8,142 nucleotides of DNA from Lachnospira sp. UBA4346 (GTDB lineage: Bacteria > Bacillota > Clostridia > Lachnospirales > Lachnospiraceae): contig DGTC01000015.1 of NCBI GenBank assembly GCA_002394205.1, positions 28,639 to 36,780 of the forward strand, read 5' to 3'. The notes under the pieces were generated by a model that had not been told where the DNA came from, did not search any database, and saw only the letters and a program-made list of their open reading frames with translations. Position numbers and translations under genes: made by a program. Each line of letters opens with the position of its first letter. Position 1 is the stretch's first letter. This document shows positions 1 to 7,065 of the stretch, piece by piece.

Positions 1-494
1 CAACATGGCCACGTTCATTTATGCCTACAATTCAGAGTCGCCGTAACTTAATTGCAAAGATGAAGCTCCTTGCTGTGGATGATTTAATTAAAGATAAGAG
101 CCTTCTTCTAATTGATGACTCTATTGTTCGTGGTACACAGCTTCGTGAAACAACAGAATTCTTATATAATAGCGGTGCAAAGGAAGTACATATTCGTCCA
201 GCCTGTCCTCCACTTTTATATGGATGTAAATATTTGAACTTCTCTCGTTCTAATTCTGAAATGGATCTTATTACACGCCGTGTGATTGAGCGTCTTGAAA
301 ATGGAAATGTTACAGATGAAGTACTTCAGGAATATGCCAATCCGGAATCAGAAAAATATGAAAAGATGGTTGATGAAATCCGTAAGGAATTAAACTTTAC
401 ATCTCTTCGTTTCAACCGCTTAGATGATATGCTTGATGCAACCGGATTAGACCGCAGCCAGTTATGTACATACTGCTGGGATGGTAAGGAATGA
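1..494 (+). CDS. purF: Amidophosphoribosyltransferase (PurF), C-terminal part, cut by the window edge
   Basis: Catalyses the first committed step of purine synthesis: PRPP plus glutamine gives 5-phosphoribosylamine, in the cytoplasm. The frame is open from base 3 (the codon before it is split by the edge), giving 163 visible residues ending at the TGA at 492-494. The visible part is the phosphoribosyltransferase half. The PRPP-binding motif IDDSIVRGT is encoded at 111-137. A cysteine in YGCKY (225-227) and a C-terminal CTYC (465-476) sit where iron-sulfur-type PurF enzymes such as that of Bacillus subtilis keep cluster ligands, so a [4Fe-4S] cluster is likely; this is inference, because a fourth ligand would lie upstream. 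The N-terminal glutaminase domain is outside the window. An in-frame ATG at 21 is internal, since homology continues upstream of it (TWPRSF). The next gene is convergent, so purF ends its transcription unit here. PurF identity is firm; the Fe-S state is less so. Confidence 0.93.
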   Translation, partial: TWPRSFMPTIQSRRNLIAKMKLLAVDDLIKDKSLLLIDDSIVRGTQLRETTEFLYNSGAKEVHIRPACPPLLYGCKYLNFSRSNSEMDLITRRVIERLENGNVTDEVLQEYANPESEKYEKMVDEIRKELNFTSLRFNRLDDMLDATGLDRSQLCTYCWDGKE

Positions 495-518
495 TTTTTT
501 GATAGATAATAAAATCAT
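491..518 (+). terminator. Weak AT-only hairpin after purF
   Basis: ATGATTTT (491-498) and AAAATCAT (511-518) are perfect 8-base inverted repeats with a 12-base loop, starting on the purF stop codon and followed by TTAATAA. Only one G-C pair per arm and a poor T-tract make it a marginal terminator. purF read-through could instead end at the stronger hairpin at 576-624. Confidence 0.25.
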
Positions 519-570
519 TTAATAACAACCACGAAATTATTTTCATAAATATTTGTTAAAAAAATAACAC

Positions 571-624
571 AAAAAATACAAACGTCCGACATTTTCTGAA
601 CTGCTTTATGTCGGACGTTTGTAT
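571..624 (-). terminator. Rho-independent terminator between convergent ferredoxin and purF genes
   Basis: The arms at 576-592 and 608-624 are perfect 17-base inverted repeats with the core CGTCCGAC/GTCGGACG and a 15-base loop. Six A residues at 571-576 become the U-tract when read on the minus strand, so the element is oriented to stop transcription from the ferredoxin gene, whose stop codon lies about 80 bases away. On the plus strand the hairpin is followed by ATTATAG rather than a T-run, so it would act more weakly for purF. Confidence 0.8.
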
Positions 625-706
625 ATTATAGACTTGTGTTTGCTTCTCAAAATTGTGCAATTCACCAGTTTAACACCCAAATTCTATAATATAAATGCTT
701 CACAGA

Positions 707-883
707 TTATGCTTCTGAAATCGCTGCAACCGGACAACTGTCAATCGCTTCCTGTACGGCAGAATCATCGCCTTCTGCATACGCTTCTGCTTTGCCTTCA
801 TCATTTATACGGAATACATCTGCTGCAATTCCTGCACACATTCCACATCCGATACAAGTATCCTGATCTACATAAGCCTTCAT
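707..883 (-). CDS. Small single-cluster [4Fe-4S] ferredoxin, 58 aa
   Basis: A soluble low-potential electron carrier. Cysteines C10, C13 and C16 (CIGCGMC) and C50 followed by proline (CPV) form one [4Fe-4S] site. Alanines near residues 20-21, where two-cluster clostridial ferredoxins have a further cysteine, and the absence of a second CxxCxxC show that only one cluster is bound. The rest is acidic, as expected of a protein that docks to oxidoreductases. I chose the ATG at 881-883 because GGAGGT (minus strand of 891-896) lies 7 bases upstream. An in-frame ATG at 896-898 would add five residues but overlaps that ribosome binding site. The gene lies 164 bp downstream of nifJ on the same strand, so it is a plausible electron acceptor for it (inference from position and chemistry). 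A strong terminator follows at 571-624. Whether it is co-transcribed with nifJ is not settled by the sequence. Confidence 0.92.
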   Translation of the reverse strand: MKAYVDQDTCIGCGMCAGIAADVFRINDEGKAEAYAEGDDSAVQEAIDSCPVAAISEA

Positions 884-890
884 AACCATT

Positions 891-896
891 ACCTCC
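891..896 (-). promoter_or_regulatory. Ribosome binding site deciding the ferredoxin start
   Basis: GGAGGT on the minus strand, 7 bases before the ATG at 881-883. It lies inside the reading frame that begins at the upstream ATG (896-898), which argues against that longer start. Confidence 0.8.
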
Positions 897-917
897 ATTT
901 TGTTGTTATTCTTTAGC

Positions 918-1013
918 CATATTTTATAGTAGAAATAATATCTTTTCTGTTGTTACAGCAACATTTTGTCAAATATATTAAAAATATTTCAAATCATATA
1001 TTTTAGTAGAAAT
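918..1013 (-). repeat. Pair of 19-base near-identical direct repeats upstream of the ferredoxin gene
   Basis: Two copies match at 17 of 19 positions: 918-936 and 995-1013, starts 77 bases apart. On the minus strand both begin ATTTCTACTA and continue with an A/T-rich stretch ending TATG. They lie in the 164-base gap between the nifJ stop and the ferredoxin start. Each contains a -10-like TATAAA or TAAAAT string. They could be duplicated promoter cores or binding sites for a regulator; I do not recognise the motif. Chance similarity in such AT-rich DNA is possible, but the shared TTTCTACTA makes it less likely. Confidence 0.5.
935..972 (-). promoter_or_regulatory. Possible ferredoxin promoter elements
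   Basis: On the minus strand a consensus -35 TTGACA (967-972) and a -10-like TATTAT (935-940) are present, but they are 26 bases apart, too far for a standard sigma-A promoter. TTGCTG (956-961) gives 15-base spacing to the same TATTAT. Between them lies an imperfect palindrome, TGTTG-N6-CAACA (950-965 region). A promoter here is plausible, as no convincing nifJ terminator is seen in the gap, but the exact elements are unresolved. Confidence 0.25.
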
Positions 1014-1047
1014 TTATTATATTTTTAAGATAAGAAGAATACACATT

Positions 1048-4000
1048 CTATTTCTCTGCAAAATTTGCTTCGTGTATCCAATTCTTTCTGCGATGTGCAG
1101 CATATTCTTCTGCCTGCGTATACAATTGTTCGCATTGCTGTGGATTCTGCATCTGCAACGACGTAAAACGTACTTCTCTGTCAAGAAATGCACGATAATC
1201 ACAGGTAGGTTCTTTGCTGTCAAGTGTAAATAAAGGATGTCCATCTTCTGCTCCACTCGGATGATACCGAAACAAATCCCAATATCCACTCTCAACTGCC
1301 AATTTCATTTCCTCCTGACTGTATCGCATCCCTTTCTTTATTCCATGATTGATACACGGTGCATACGCAATAATTAAAGACGGTCCATTATAGTGTTCAG
1401 CTTCTGTCATTGCACGAATACATTGCGTATAATCTGCTCCCATAGAAATCTGTGCCACATAAACATACCCGTAACGCATCGCAATCGCTGCAAGGTTCTT
1501 CTTTGGAAGTACCTTTCCACCACTTGCAAACTTGGCAACTGTCGCAGTCGGTGAAGATTTTGCAGCCTGACCGCCTGTATTCGAATACAGTTCTGTATCA
1601 AATACCAATACATTGATATTCTCGCCGCTTGCAAGCACATGATCCAAACCGCCAAAACCAATATCATATGCCCAACCATCGCCACCAAATATCCACTGCG
1701 ACTTTTTTGCCAAAAACTGTTTCTTCTGATAAATATCTTCTAATAACGCATAGATATGACCATCATTGAACGCATGCCCCCTGATATTTTGTGTGGACAT
1801 ATCACGCACATCCTTATTTTTTACAATATCTTCTTTATTCTGATTTTCTAAAATTTTTGATAAAGACAACCGTTCTGTAACGTTTTCCTGTGCAATACGC
1901 TGTAATCTGTTTGTTAAATAATTATAAATGCAATTTACAAGCTGTTTCGTCGCTTTTTCATTTTCTACCCTGTCATCAAACGTATGCATCCATTGGTCAA
2001 TGACCGTATCAAACATATCCGAAATATGAGATTCTTTGATTACACACAACTTCTCATAGAGTTCCTTTCGAAGATTCTTTTGTGCAAGCAACATTCCATA
2101 CCCAAATTCTGCTGCATCTTCAAATAAAGAATTTGCCCACGCAGGGCCATTTCCCCGTGAATCACAAGAATATGCAGAAGCCGGAGATGAATTTGCCCAA
2201 ATAGACGAACACCCCGTAGCATTTGCAATATACATTGACGTTCCAAACAACTGTGTAATCAACTTGGCATACGGTGTTTCCCCACATCCCGGACACGCCC
2301 CGGAAAACTCCAACAATGGAGCTGTAAACTGACTGCCTTTGACCGTATTTTTAGAAAACTTATCTGACACTTCCTGACTGACAGGAAGCTGTCGCTGATA
2401 ATCTGCATATGCCTGCATCGTGTCTAACTCTGCCTGTGAAAAATTCTCTTTTGCTGTCATTTCCAACGCCTTGTGCTGTTTCATTCCCGGGCACACCTCT
2501 GCGCAGACACCACAGCCGGTACAGTCAACTGCCGAAATGGTGATTGCAAACTTATGATTCGGTACTCCTGTCATGTCTAATAACGGGTACGGTGACTGAC
2601 CGCCTGTAATCCCCTCTATTGGCACTGTAAGGTTGGCTTTTTGTATCGGCTTTGTATCTTTGTGTTGTACAGCATCTTTGCATGACACATCTTTTAATAC
2701 AAATGGACGAATAACCGAATGTGGGCAAACATACGCACAACGGTTACATTGTATACAGTATTCAGGCTTCCATTTGGGCAATTCTAACGCAATATCTCTG
2801 CGTTCATATGCCGAAGTTCCAGAAGGAACATGCCCATCTGCAAATGGAACAAATGCTGAAACCGGAAGCATATCCCCTTTTTCTTTGGCTATACAGTCTT
2901 GAATCTGTTCAATATATTGTTTCTTATCTTTTGTCATGTCACACTCATGACATTCTGGTGGTAATCCATCACAGGAATTTGACATTGGATGCACTGAATC
3001 AGATGATTTACAAACAGCTCGTTCGATATACATACTTTTTTCTGATAGGGCTGTGGCTGGCTCTGTTTCATTCAACGTGTACCATTCTGACGGTACTTCC
3101 ACTTGATGAATCTGCTCCATTCCTGCATCAATCGCCCGTTCATTCATCTGCACAATCTTTTCACCCTTTTTGCCATAAGAAGCATATGCCGCCTCTTTCA
3201 TATAGCGAACGGCATCTTCTTTCGACAATACATTCGTTAATGCAAAGAAAGCTGCCTGTAAAATGGTATTGATTTTTCGGTTTAGTCCGATTTCCTTTGC
3301 AATTGCAACGCCATTAATGGTAAAGAAACGAATCTGATGTGTCGCAATATACTGTTTTACTGCATTTGGCAAATGCTTCTCTAATTCGACATCGTCCCAT
3401 GTGCAGTTTAATAAAAAAGTTCCGCCATCATTTAATTCCTGCACCATATCGTATTTCCCAATGTAAGTCTGATTGTGGCAGGCAACAAAGTCTGCATGAT
3501 GCACATAATACGCCTGACGGATTGGTTTCGTTCCAAACCGCAAATGCGAAATTGTCAATCCGCCTGATTTCTTAGAATCATAAGAAAAATACGCCTGCAC
3601 TGCCAAATCCGTATAATTTCCGATAATCTTAATCGAATTTTTATTTGCACTGACCGTTCCGTCACTGCCAATTCCCCAAAACTTCGCAGATGTAATTCCG
3701 TCTGTTACAATATCCCATGTCGTATCAACCGGCAATGACAGATTCGTTATATCATCCATAATTCCAAGCGTAAATGCTGGTTTAATTTCATTTAAAAATA
3801 CTTCCCGAATCTGTGCTGCCGTCGTATCTTTTGAACCTAATCCATACCTACCAGAATAAATCGGTATATGTTCAAACGAACTTCCCCGTAATGCTGCTAC
3901 AACATCCAGATATAAAGGTTCTCCTGCAGCTCCTGGTTCTTTTGTTCGATCTAATACTGTAATCTGATTGACTGTATCTGGGATTGCCTGTAACAGATGC

Positions 4001-4932
4001 ACTGCACTAAATGGTCGATATAAATGTACGCAAACTACACCTGTCTTCATGCCATTTTCATTCAAACAATCCACAGTCGCCCGAATGGTATCACATACGC
4101 TTCCCATCGCAATTATAATATGCGTTGCACACGGATCTCCATAATATTGAAACAATTCATAATCCGTTCCAATTGTTTCATTGATTTTGTGCATATAATT
4201 TTCTACAATCGTTGGAATTTTTGCATATAAAGGGTTCGTCGCTTCCCGTACCTGAAAGAACGTATCTGGATTCTGTGCCTGACCAATGAGTTTTGCATGC
4301 TCCGGATTCAAGGCCTTTCTTCGAAATAAATCTAACGCATCTTTATCAATAAAAGAAGCTAATGTTGCATAATCCCACGCTTCAATTTTCTGAATCTCAT
4401 GAGATGTTCGAAATCCATCAAAGAAATGAATTACCGGAATACTCGCCTGTATAGCCGCCAAATGTGCAACAGGTGCCAAGTCCATTACCTCCTGTACAGA
4501 ACTGGTTGACAACATAACAGCTCCCGTCTGGCGCACTGCATACACATCAGAATGATCTCCAAAAATCGAAAGTGCGTGCGTTGCAATAGCCCTTGCCGCT
4601 ACGTGAAACACACCAGGGAGTTGTTCTCCTGTCATCTTATACAGATTCGGAATCATCAGCAGTAACCCTTGTGATGCTGTAAATGTCGTTGTTAATGCAC
4701 CAGCCATCAACGCTCCATGAACGGTTGCCGCTGCTCCCGCTTCCGATTCCAGTTCAACGACATCAACTTGTTTTCCAAATATATTTTTTCGATTGGTATG
4801 CGCCCATTCATCTGTGATTTCTGCCATTGTGGAAGACGGTGTAATCGGATAAATCGCTGCAATTTCGCTATATGCATATGCAACATGCGCAGCAGCCGTA
4901 TTTCCATCCATTGTTATTTTTTCTCTTATCAT
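1048..4932 (-). CDS. nifJ: Pyruvate:ferredoxin (flavodoxin) oxidoreductase, long single-chain form, 1294 aa
   Basis: Oxidises pyruvate with CoA to acetyl-CoA and CO2, reducing ferredoxin or flavodoxin; a cytoplasmic enzyme with TPP and three [4Fe-4S] clusters. Domains in order: pyruvate-binding N-terminal domain with YPITPSS (28-34), E64 and R114, positions that agree with the Desulfovibrio africanus enzyme as I recall it; domain II to about 400; gamma domain about 413-590; EKR-type segment about 591-614; ferredoxin domain with C726/C729/C732/C736 and C804/C807/C810/C814; TPP domain with proximal-cluster C880, C883, C908 and C1193, GDGWAYDIG (1084-1092) and YSNTGGQ (1116-1122). All catalytic and cluster residues I can check are present and the frame is unbroken. 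I start at the ATG at 4930-4932 because AGGAG lies 9 bases upstream. An upstream in-frame ATG at 5001 would add 23 residues with no homology. Usual length is about 1170-1180; the extra ~120 residues sit in several insertions (see findings). Confidence 0.96.
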   Translation of the reverse strand: MIREKITMDGNTAAAHVAYAYSEIAAIYPITPSSTMAEITDEWAHTNRKNIFGKQVDVVELESEAGAAATVHGALMAGALTTTFTASQGLLLMIPNLYKMTGEQLPGVFHVAARAIATHALSIFGDHSDVYAVRQTGAVMLSTSSVQEVMDLAPVAHLAAIQASIPVIHFFDGFRTSHEIQKIEAWDYATLASFIDKDALDLFRRKALNPEHAKLIGQAQNPDTFFQVREATNPLYAKIPTIVENYMHKINETIGTDYELFQYYGDPCATHIIIAMGSVCDTIRATVDCLNENGMKTGVVCVHLYRPFSAVHLLQAIPDTVNQITVLDRTKEPGAAGEPLYLDVVAALRGSSFEHIPIYSGRYGLGSKDTTAAQIREVFLNEIKPAFTLGIMDDITNLSLPVDTTWDIVTDGITSAKFWGIGSDGTVSANKNSIKIIGNYTDLAVQAYFSYDSKKSGGLTISHLRFGTKPIRQAYYVHHADFVACHNQTYIGKYDMVQELNDGGTFLLNCTWDDVELEKHLPNAVKQYIATHQIRFFTINGVAIAKEIGLNRKINTILQAAFFALTNVLSKEDAVRYMKEAAYASYGKKGEKIVQMNERAIDAGMEQIHQVEVPSEWYTLNETEPATALSEKSMYIERAVCKSSDSVHPMSNSCDGLPPECHECDMTKDKKQYIEQIQDCIAKEKGDMLPVSAFVPFADGHVPSGTSAYERRDIALELPKWKPEYCIQCNRCAYVCPHSVIRPFVLKDVSCKDAVQHKDTKPIQKANLTVPIEGITGGQSPYPLLDMTGVPNHKFAITISAVDCTGCGVCAEVCPGMKQHKALEMTAKENFSQAELDTMQAYADYQRQLPVSQEVSDKFSKNTVKGSQFTAPLLEFSGACPGCGETPYAKLITQLFGTSMYIANATGCSSIWANSSPASAYSCDSRGNGPAWANSLFEDAAEFGYGMLLAQKNLRKELYEKLCVIKESHISDMFDTVIDQWMHTFDDRVENEKATKQLVNCIYNYLTNRLQRIAQENVTERLSLSKILENQNKEDIVKNKDVRDMSTQNIRGHAFNDGHIYALLEDIYQKKQFLAKKSQWIFGGDGWAYDIGFGGLDHVLASGENINVLVFDTELYSNTGGQAAKSSPTATVAKFASGGKVLPKKNLAAIAMRYGYVYVAQISMGADYTQCIRAMTEAEHYNGPSLIIAYAPCINHGIKKGMRYSQEEMKLAVESGYWDLFRYHPSGAEDGHPLFTLDSKEPTCDYRAFLDREVRFTSLQMQNPQQCEQLYTQAEEYAAHRRKNWIHEANFAEK

Positions 4933-4941
4933 TACAGATTG

Positions 4942-4947
4942 CTCCTC
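4942..4947 (-). promoter_or_regulatory. Ribosome binding site deciding the nifJ start
   Basis: GAGGAG on the minus strand, about 9 bases before the ATG at 4930-4932. In-frame ATGs at 4954-4956 and 4999-5001 lie upstream of this site and have no comparable Shine-Dalgarno sequence, and the residues they would add do not resemble PFOR N-termini. Confidence 0.75.
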
Positions 4948-5093
4948 TATTTTCATTTTAAATTCATAAATAGTATGTAATCTGTTCGAAAAAATATTCA
5001 CGCCATCCTATAAAATACAATCAAAAGACAGTTTTCATTTGCGCGGACACTCATTCTGCTGCACATTTTTATATTGTATGAACGAAATTTCCT

Positions 5094-5123
5094 ATAATAT
5101 AAAAAGTGCTTCGATACAGACAA
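5094..5123 (-). promoter_or_regulatory. Candidate nifJ promoter
   Basis: On the minus strand, TTGTCT (5118-5123; 4 of 6 to the -35 consensus) and TATTAT (5094-5099; 5 of 6 to the -10 consensus) are 18 bases apart. The -35 would lie inside the loop side of the EAL-gene terminator and imply a leader of about 155 bases before nifJ. I see no recognised riboswitch in that leader. Low confidence, since AT-rich DNA gives such matches easily. Confidence 0.3.
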
Positions 5124-5145
5124 TAAATATCTGCTCGAAGCAACT
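5101..5145 (-). terminator. Rho-independent terminator of the EAL-domain gene
   Basis: On the minus strand the arm pair TGCTTCGA (5135-5142) and TCGAAGCA (5107-5114) is perfect, and extends outward to AGT/ACT with a one-base bulge and inward to CAG/CTG, leaving an 11-base AT-rich loop. Five A residues at 5101-5105 give the U-tract. It begins about 5 bases after the TAA at 5150-5152, separating the EAL gene from nifJ. Confidence 0.85.
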
Positions 5146-5149
5146 CTAT

Positions 5150-7030
5150 TTAAGCATATTCTTTTGTGTATTTTTTCACAAATTCCTGTTCTGAAATTGG
5201 TTTTGAGTAATAGAATCCCTGAATATAATCGCATCCTATTTTACTCAGACCATGAACCATGTACTCTTCTTCAACGCCCTCTGCCACAATCTTATAACCC
5301 GATGCTTTTAACGCAGATACCATACTAACAAAAACATCACTCGGATGCTCAAAATAACCAACTACAATCGAACGATCCAATTTAATACTGTCCAACGGAT
5401 ATTTTGTCAATCTTGCAATATTTGCATAGCCACTGCCAAAATCATCTAATGCTATTTCAAAACCAATCTTTTTAAAATTACGAATAATATCTTTTAATGT
5501 GTTTGAATCTATATAAGATTCTTCTGTAATTTCTAAATGAACCATCGATGCAGGAACCTGATACTGACTTAAAATATTATTAAATTTGTATACCAGATTT
5601 CTGTCTAAGCACTGAATTGGAGATAGATTCACATTAATCCATTCTATATTTAAATTTCCCCGATATGCTCTTATAAACTGACATGCTTTCATAAACATTT
5701 GCATCCCCAGCTCTGCAATTGAGCCATTCTGCTCTGCATAAGCAACAAATTCTCCCGGATAAATTAAGCCCAACTCATCATCATATAATCTCGCCAAAGC
5801 CTCCGCACCAACTACTTTCCCATTTTTTGCATCAATAATTGGTTGAAGATACATTTGTACATCATTATTTGTCAATGCATAATTCAAAATATTTCGAACC
5901 TTAATCTGTCTTTTTATCTGCTCTACATTCAAACTGTCAGGACCATTTGCAGCCTCTACTTTTGCTACCGCAGCATATAAATTATGCAGCAATTCATCTG
6001 TAGATACGACATCCAAAGAGGAATCCATTCGTACATACCCAACATTTAGATACATTTGATTAAATGTACCATTCCACGCCTGTTCGAATCTTTTTGTAAC
6101 CTTCTGCTGAAATTCCTCTACTGCAATGGGTGTATCTGATAATATTATAAAATATCCGTCAAACGAATAAAATACAAATGACTTTGCTGCAATACGTTTT
6201 AAAAATGCACCAATTTCTTTTGAACCTCGCTGTAAATCAGAAACCGTATATACCTCACGCAGCAATGATTTATTTTTGATAACACATGCAACCAAATAAT
6301 AATCTTTTTTGCCTACACGTTCCTTCATCATTTCCGCAAAGCCATGCTCGTTATACAACTCCGTTTGTGAATCAATAATCATCGCAGGGTCTGCATAATT
6401 AAAGAATAAGATAATCAGTACGAGAAGATAAAATATATTTTCAATCAAATAGGTATTTCGTATATATCTCATAATATACCCACATAATAATACGCCCCAC
6501 ATAATCGGTAGCGTTATACGCTCTCTTTTTTCTATTTTTTCAAACTGTTTTACATATAAATATAACGAAATCCCCATATATGTAAAAAACTGTATATATG
6601 TGAGTATATATAACACGCCCCGGTAATACCTGTCATTCTCAAAATAAAATATCAGTTCTGTAAATGGCGTAGATAATGTAATCAATTCAAACATAACAAA
6701 TGTTATAAAAATAACATACAACCCTATTTTATTTTTCTGACAATTTAAACCGATTAAATGTAATGATAACATAAAAAACACAAATGCCCTCATAAAAAAG
6801 CACATAAAATACAGTATATTAGAACCATAGCTCAACGGATATACATTAATGTAGTTTTCAATGGTATATGCTCCGACTGCATCTGTAATCAATACCGCAA
6901 TTTCTAACACCAGCATTACCAAAAATAATTTTTTCTTTAACAGTGGTAATCTTGGACGCACTACATAATATAAAAACATTGCCATTAAGACAAACATTTC
7001 TGCAAGTATAAAATCATAATTCCAACTCAC
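5150..7030 (-). CDS. Membrane-anchored cyclic-di-GMP phosphodiesterase: 7-TM sensor, degenerate GGDEF, intact EAL; GTG start
   Basis: Probably hydrolyses c-di-GMP to pGpG under control of an N-terminal membrane sensor. Seven hydrophobic segments lie at about 6-24, 34-56, 72-95, 102-121, 137-160, 172-190 and 197-211. Residues 220-310 keep the opening signature of a GGDEF domain (DSQTELYNEHGF, 220-231), but the active-site loop reads YSFDGYF (288-294) in place of GGDEF, so no cyclase activity is expected; it may bind GTP or be structural. The EAL domain (about 376-626) carries E410-A-L, N468, E500 of LEITEES, D529/D530 of DDFGSG, K550, E584 of VAEGVE and Q604 of YIQGFY, the full set of metal and catalytic positions. 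The start is GTG (7028-7030), 8 bases after AAGGAG; the next ATG would cut into the first membrane segment. It is followed by its own terminator and is divergent from the next gene, so it is probably monocistronic. Signal unknown. Confidence 0.92.
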   Translation of the reverse strand: MSWNYDFILAEMFVLMAMFLYYVVRPRLPLLKKKLFLVMLVLEIAVLITDAVGAYTIENYINVYPLSYGSNILYFMCFFMRAFVFFMLSLHLIGLNCQKNKIGLYVIFITFVMFELITLSTPFTELIFYFENDRYYRGVLYILTYIQFFTYMGISLYLYVKQFEKIEKRERITLPIMWGVLLCGYIMRYIRNTYLIENIFYLLVLIILFFNYADPAMIIDSQTELYNEHGFAEMMKERVGKKDYYLVACVIKNKSLLREVYTVSDLQRGSKEIGAFLKRIAAKSFVFYSFDGYFIILSDTPIAVEEFQQKVTKRFEQAWNGTFNQMYLNVGYVRMDSSLDVVSTDELLHNLYAAVAKVEAANGPDSLNVEQIKRQIKVRNILNYALTNNDVQMYLQPIIDAKNGKVVGAEALARLYDDELGLIYPGEFVAYAEQNGSIAELGMQMFMKACQFIRAYRGNLNIEWINVNLSPIQCLDRNLVYKFNNILSQYQVPASMVHLEITEESYIDSNTLKDIIRNFKKIGFEIALDDFGSGYANIARLTKYPLDSIKLDRSIVVGYFEHPSDVFVSMVSALKASGYKIVAEGVEEEYMVHGLSKIGCDYIQGFYYSKPISEQEFVKKYTKEYA

Positions 7031-7038
7031 TTATGACG

Positions 7039-7044
7039 CTCCTT
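7039..7044 (-). promoter_or_regulatory. Ribosome binding site supporting the GTG start of the EAL gene
   Basis: AAGGAG on the minus strand, 8 bases before the GTG at 7028-7030. No in-frame ATG lies at a comparable distance, so the GTG call rests on this site and on the complete first membrane segment. Confidence 0.75.
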
Positions 7045-7065
7045 CCTGCATACATACCTCTATTT

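Noticed and set aside
619..885. Plus-strand open frame of 88 codons opposite the ferredoxin
   Set aside because: It is antisense to a ferredoxin with a full cluster motif and ribosome binding site, and it begins inside the terminator hairpin.
884..898. Longer ferredoxin start adding five residues
   Set aside because: That ATG overlaps the GGAGGT that serves the ATG at 881-883.
971..1003. Terminator for nifJ
   Set aside because: AAATATAT/ATATATTT can pair over 8 bases, but the stem is entirely A-T with no clear U-tract, too weak to call.
2721..3272. Open reading frame of 183 codons on the plus strand inside nifJ
   Set aside because: It lies entirely antisense to the well-supported nifJ coding sequence, its residues resemble no family I know, and it has no ribosome binding site; it is a shadow of the real frame.
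4933..5001. Longer nifJ start (23 extra residues)
   Set aside because: The added residues do not resemble PFOR N-termini, and a good AGGAG lies 9 bases before the internal ATG at 4930-4932, where the family signature begins almost at once and T31, E64 and R114 take their usual numbers.
5015..5079. ATACAAT/ATTGTAT inverted repeat in the nifJ leader
   Set aside because: Only seven A/T-rich bases, 51 bases apart; easily due to chance.
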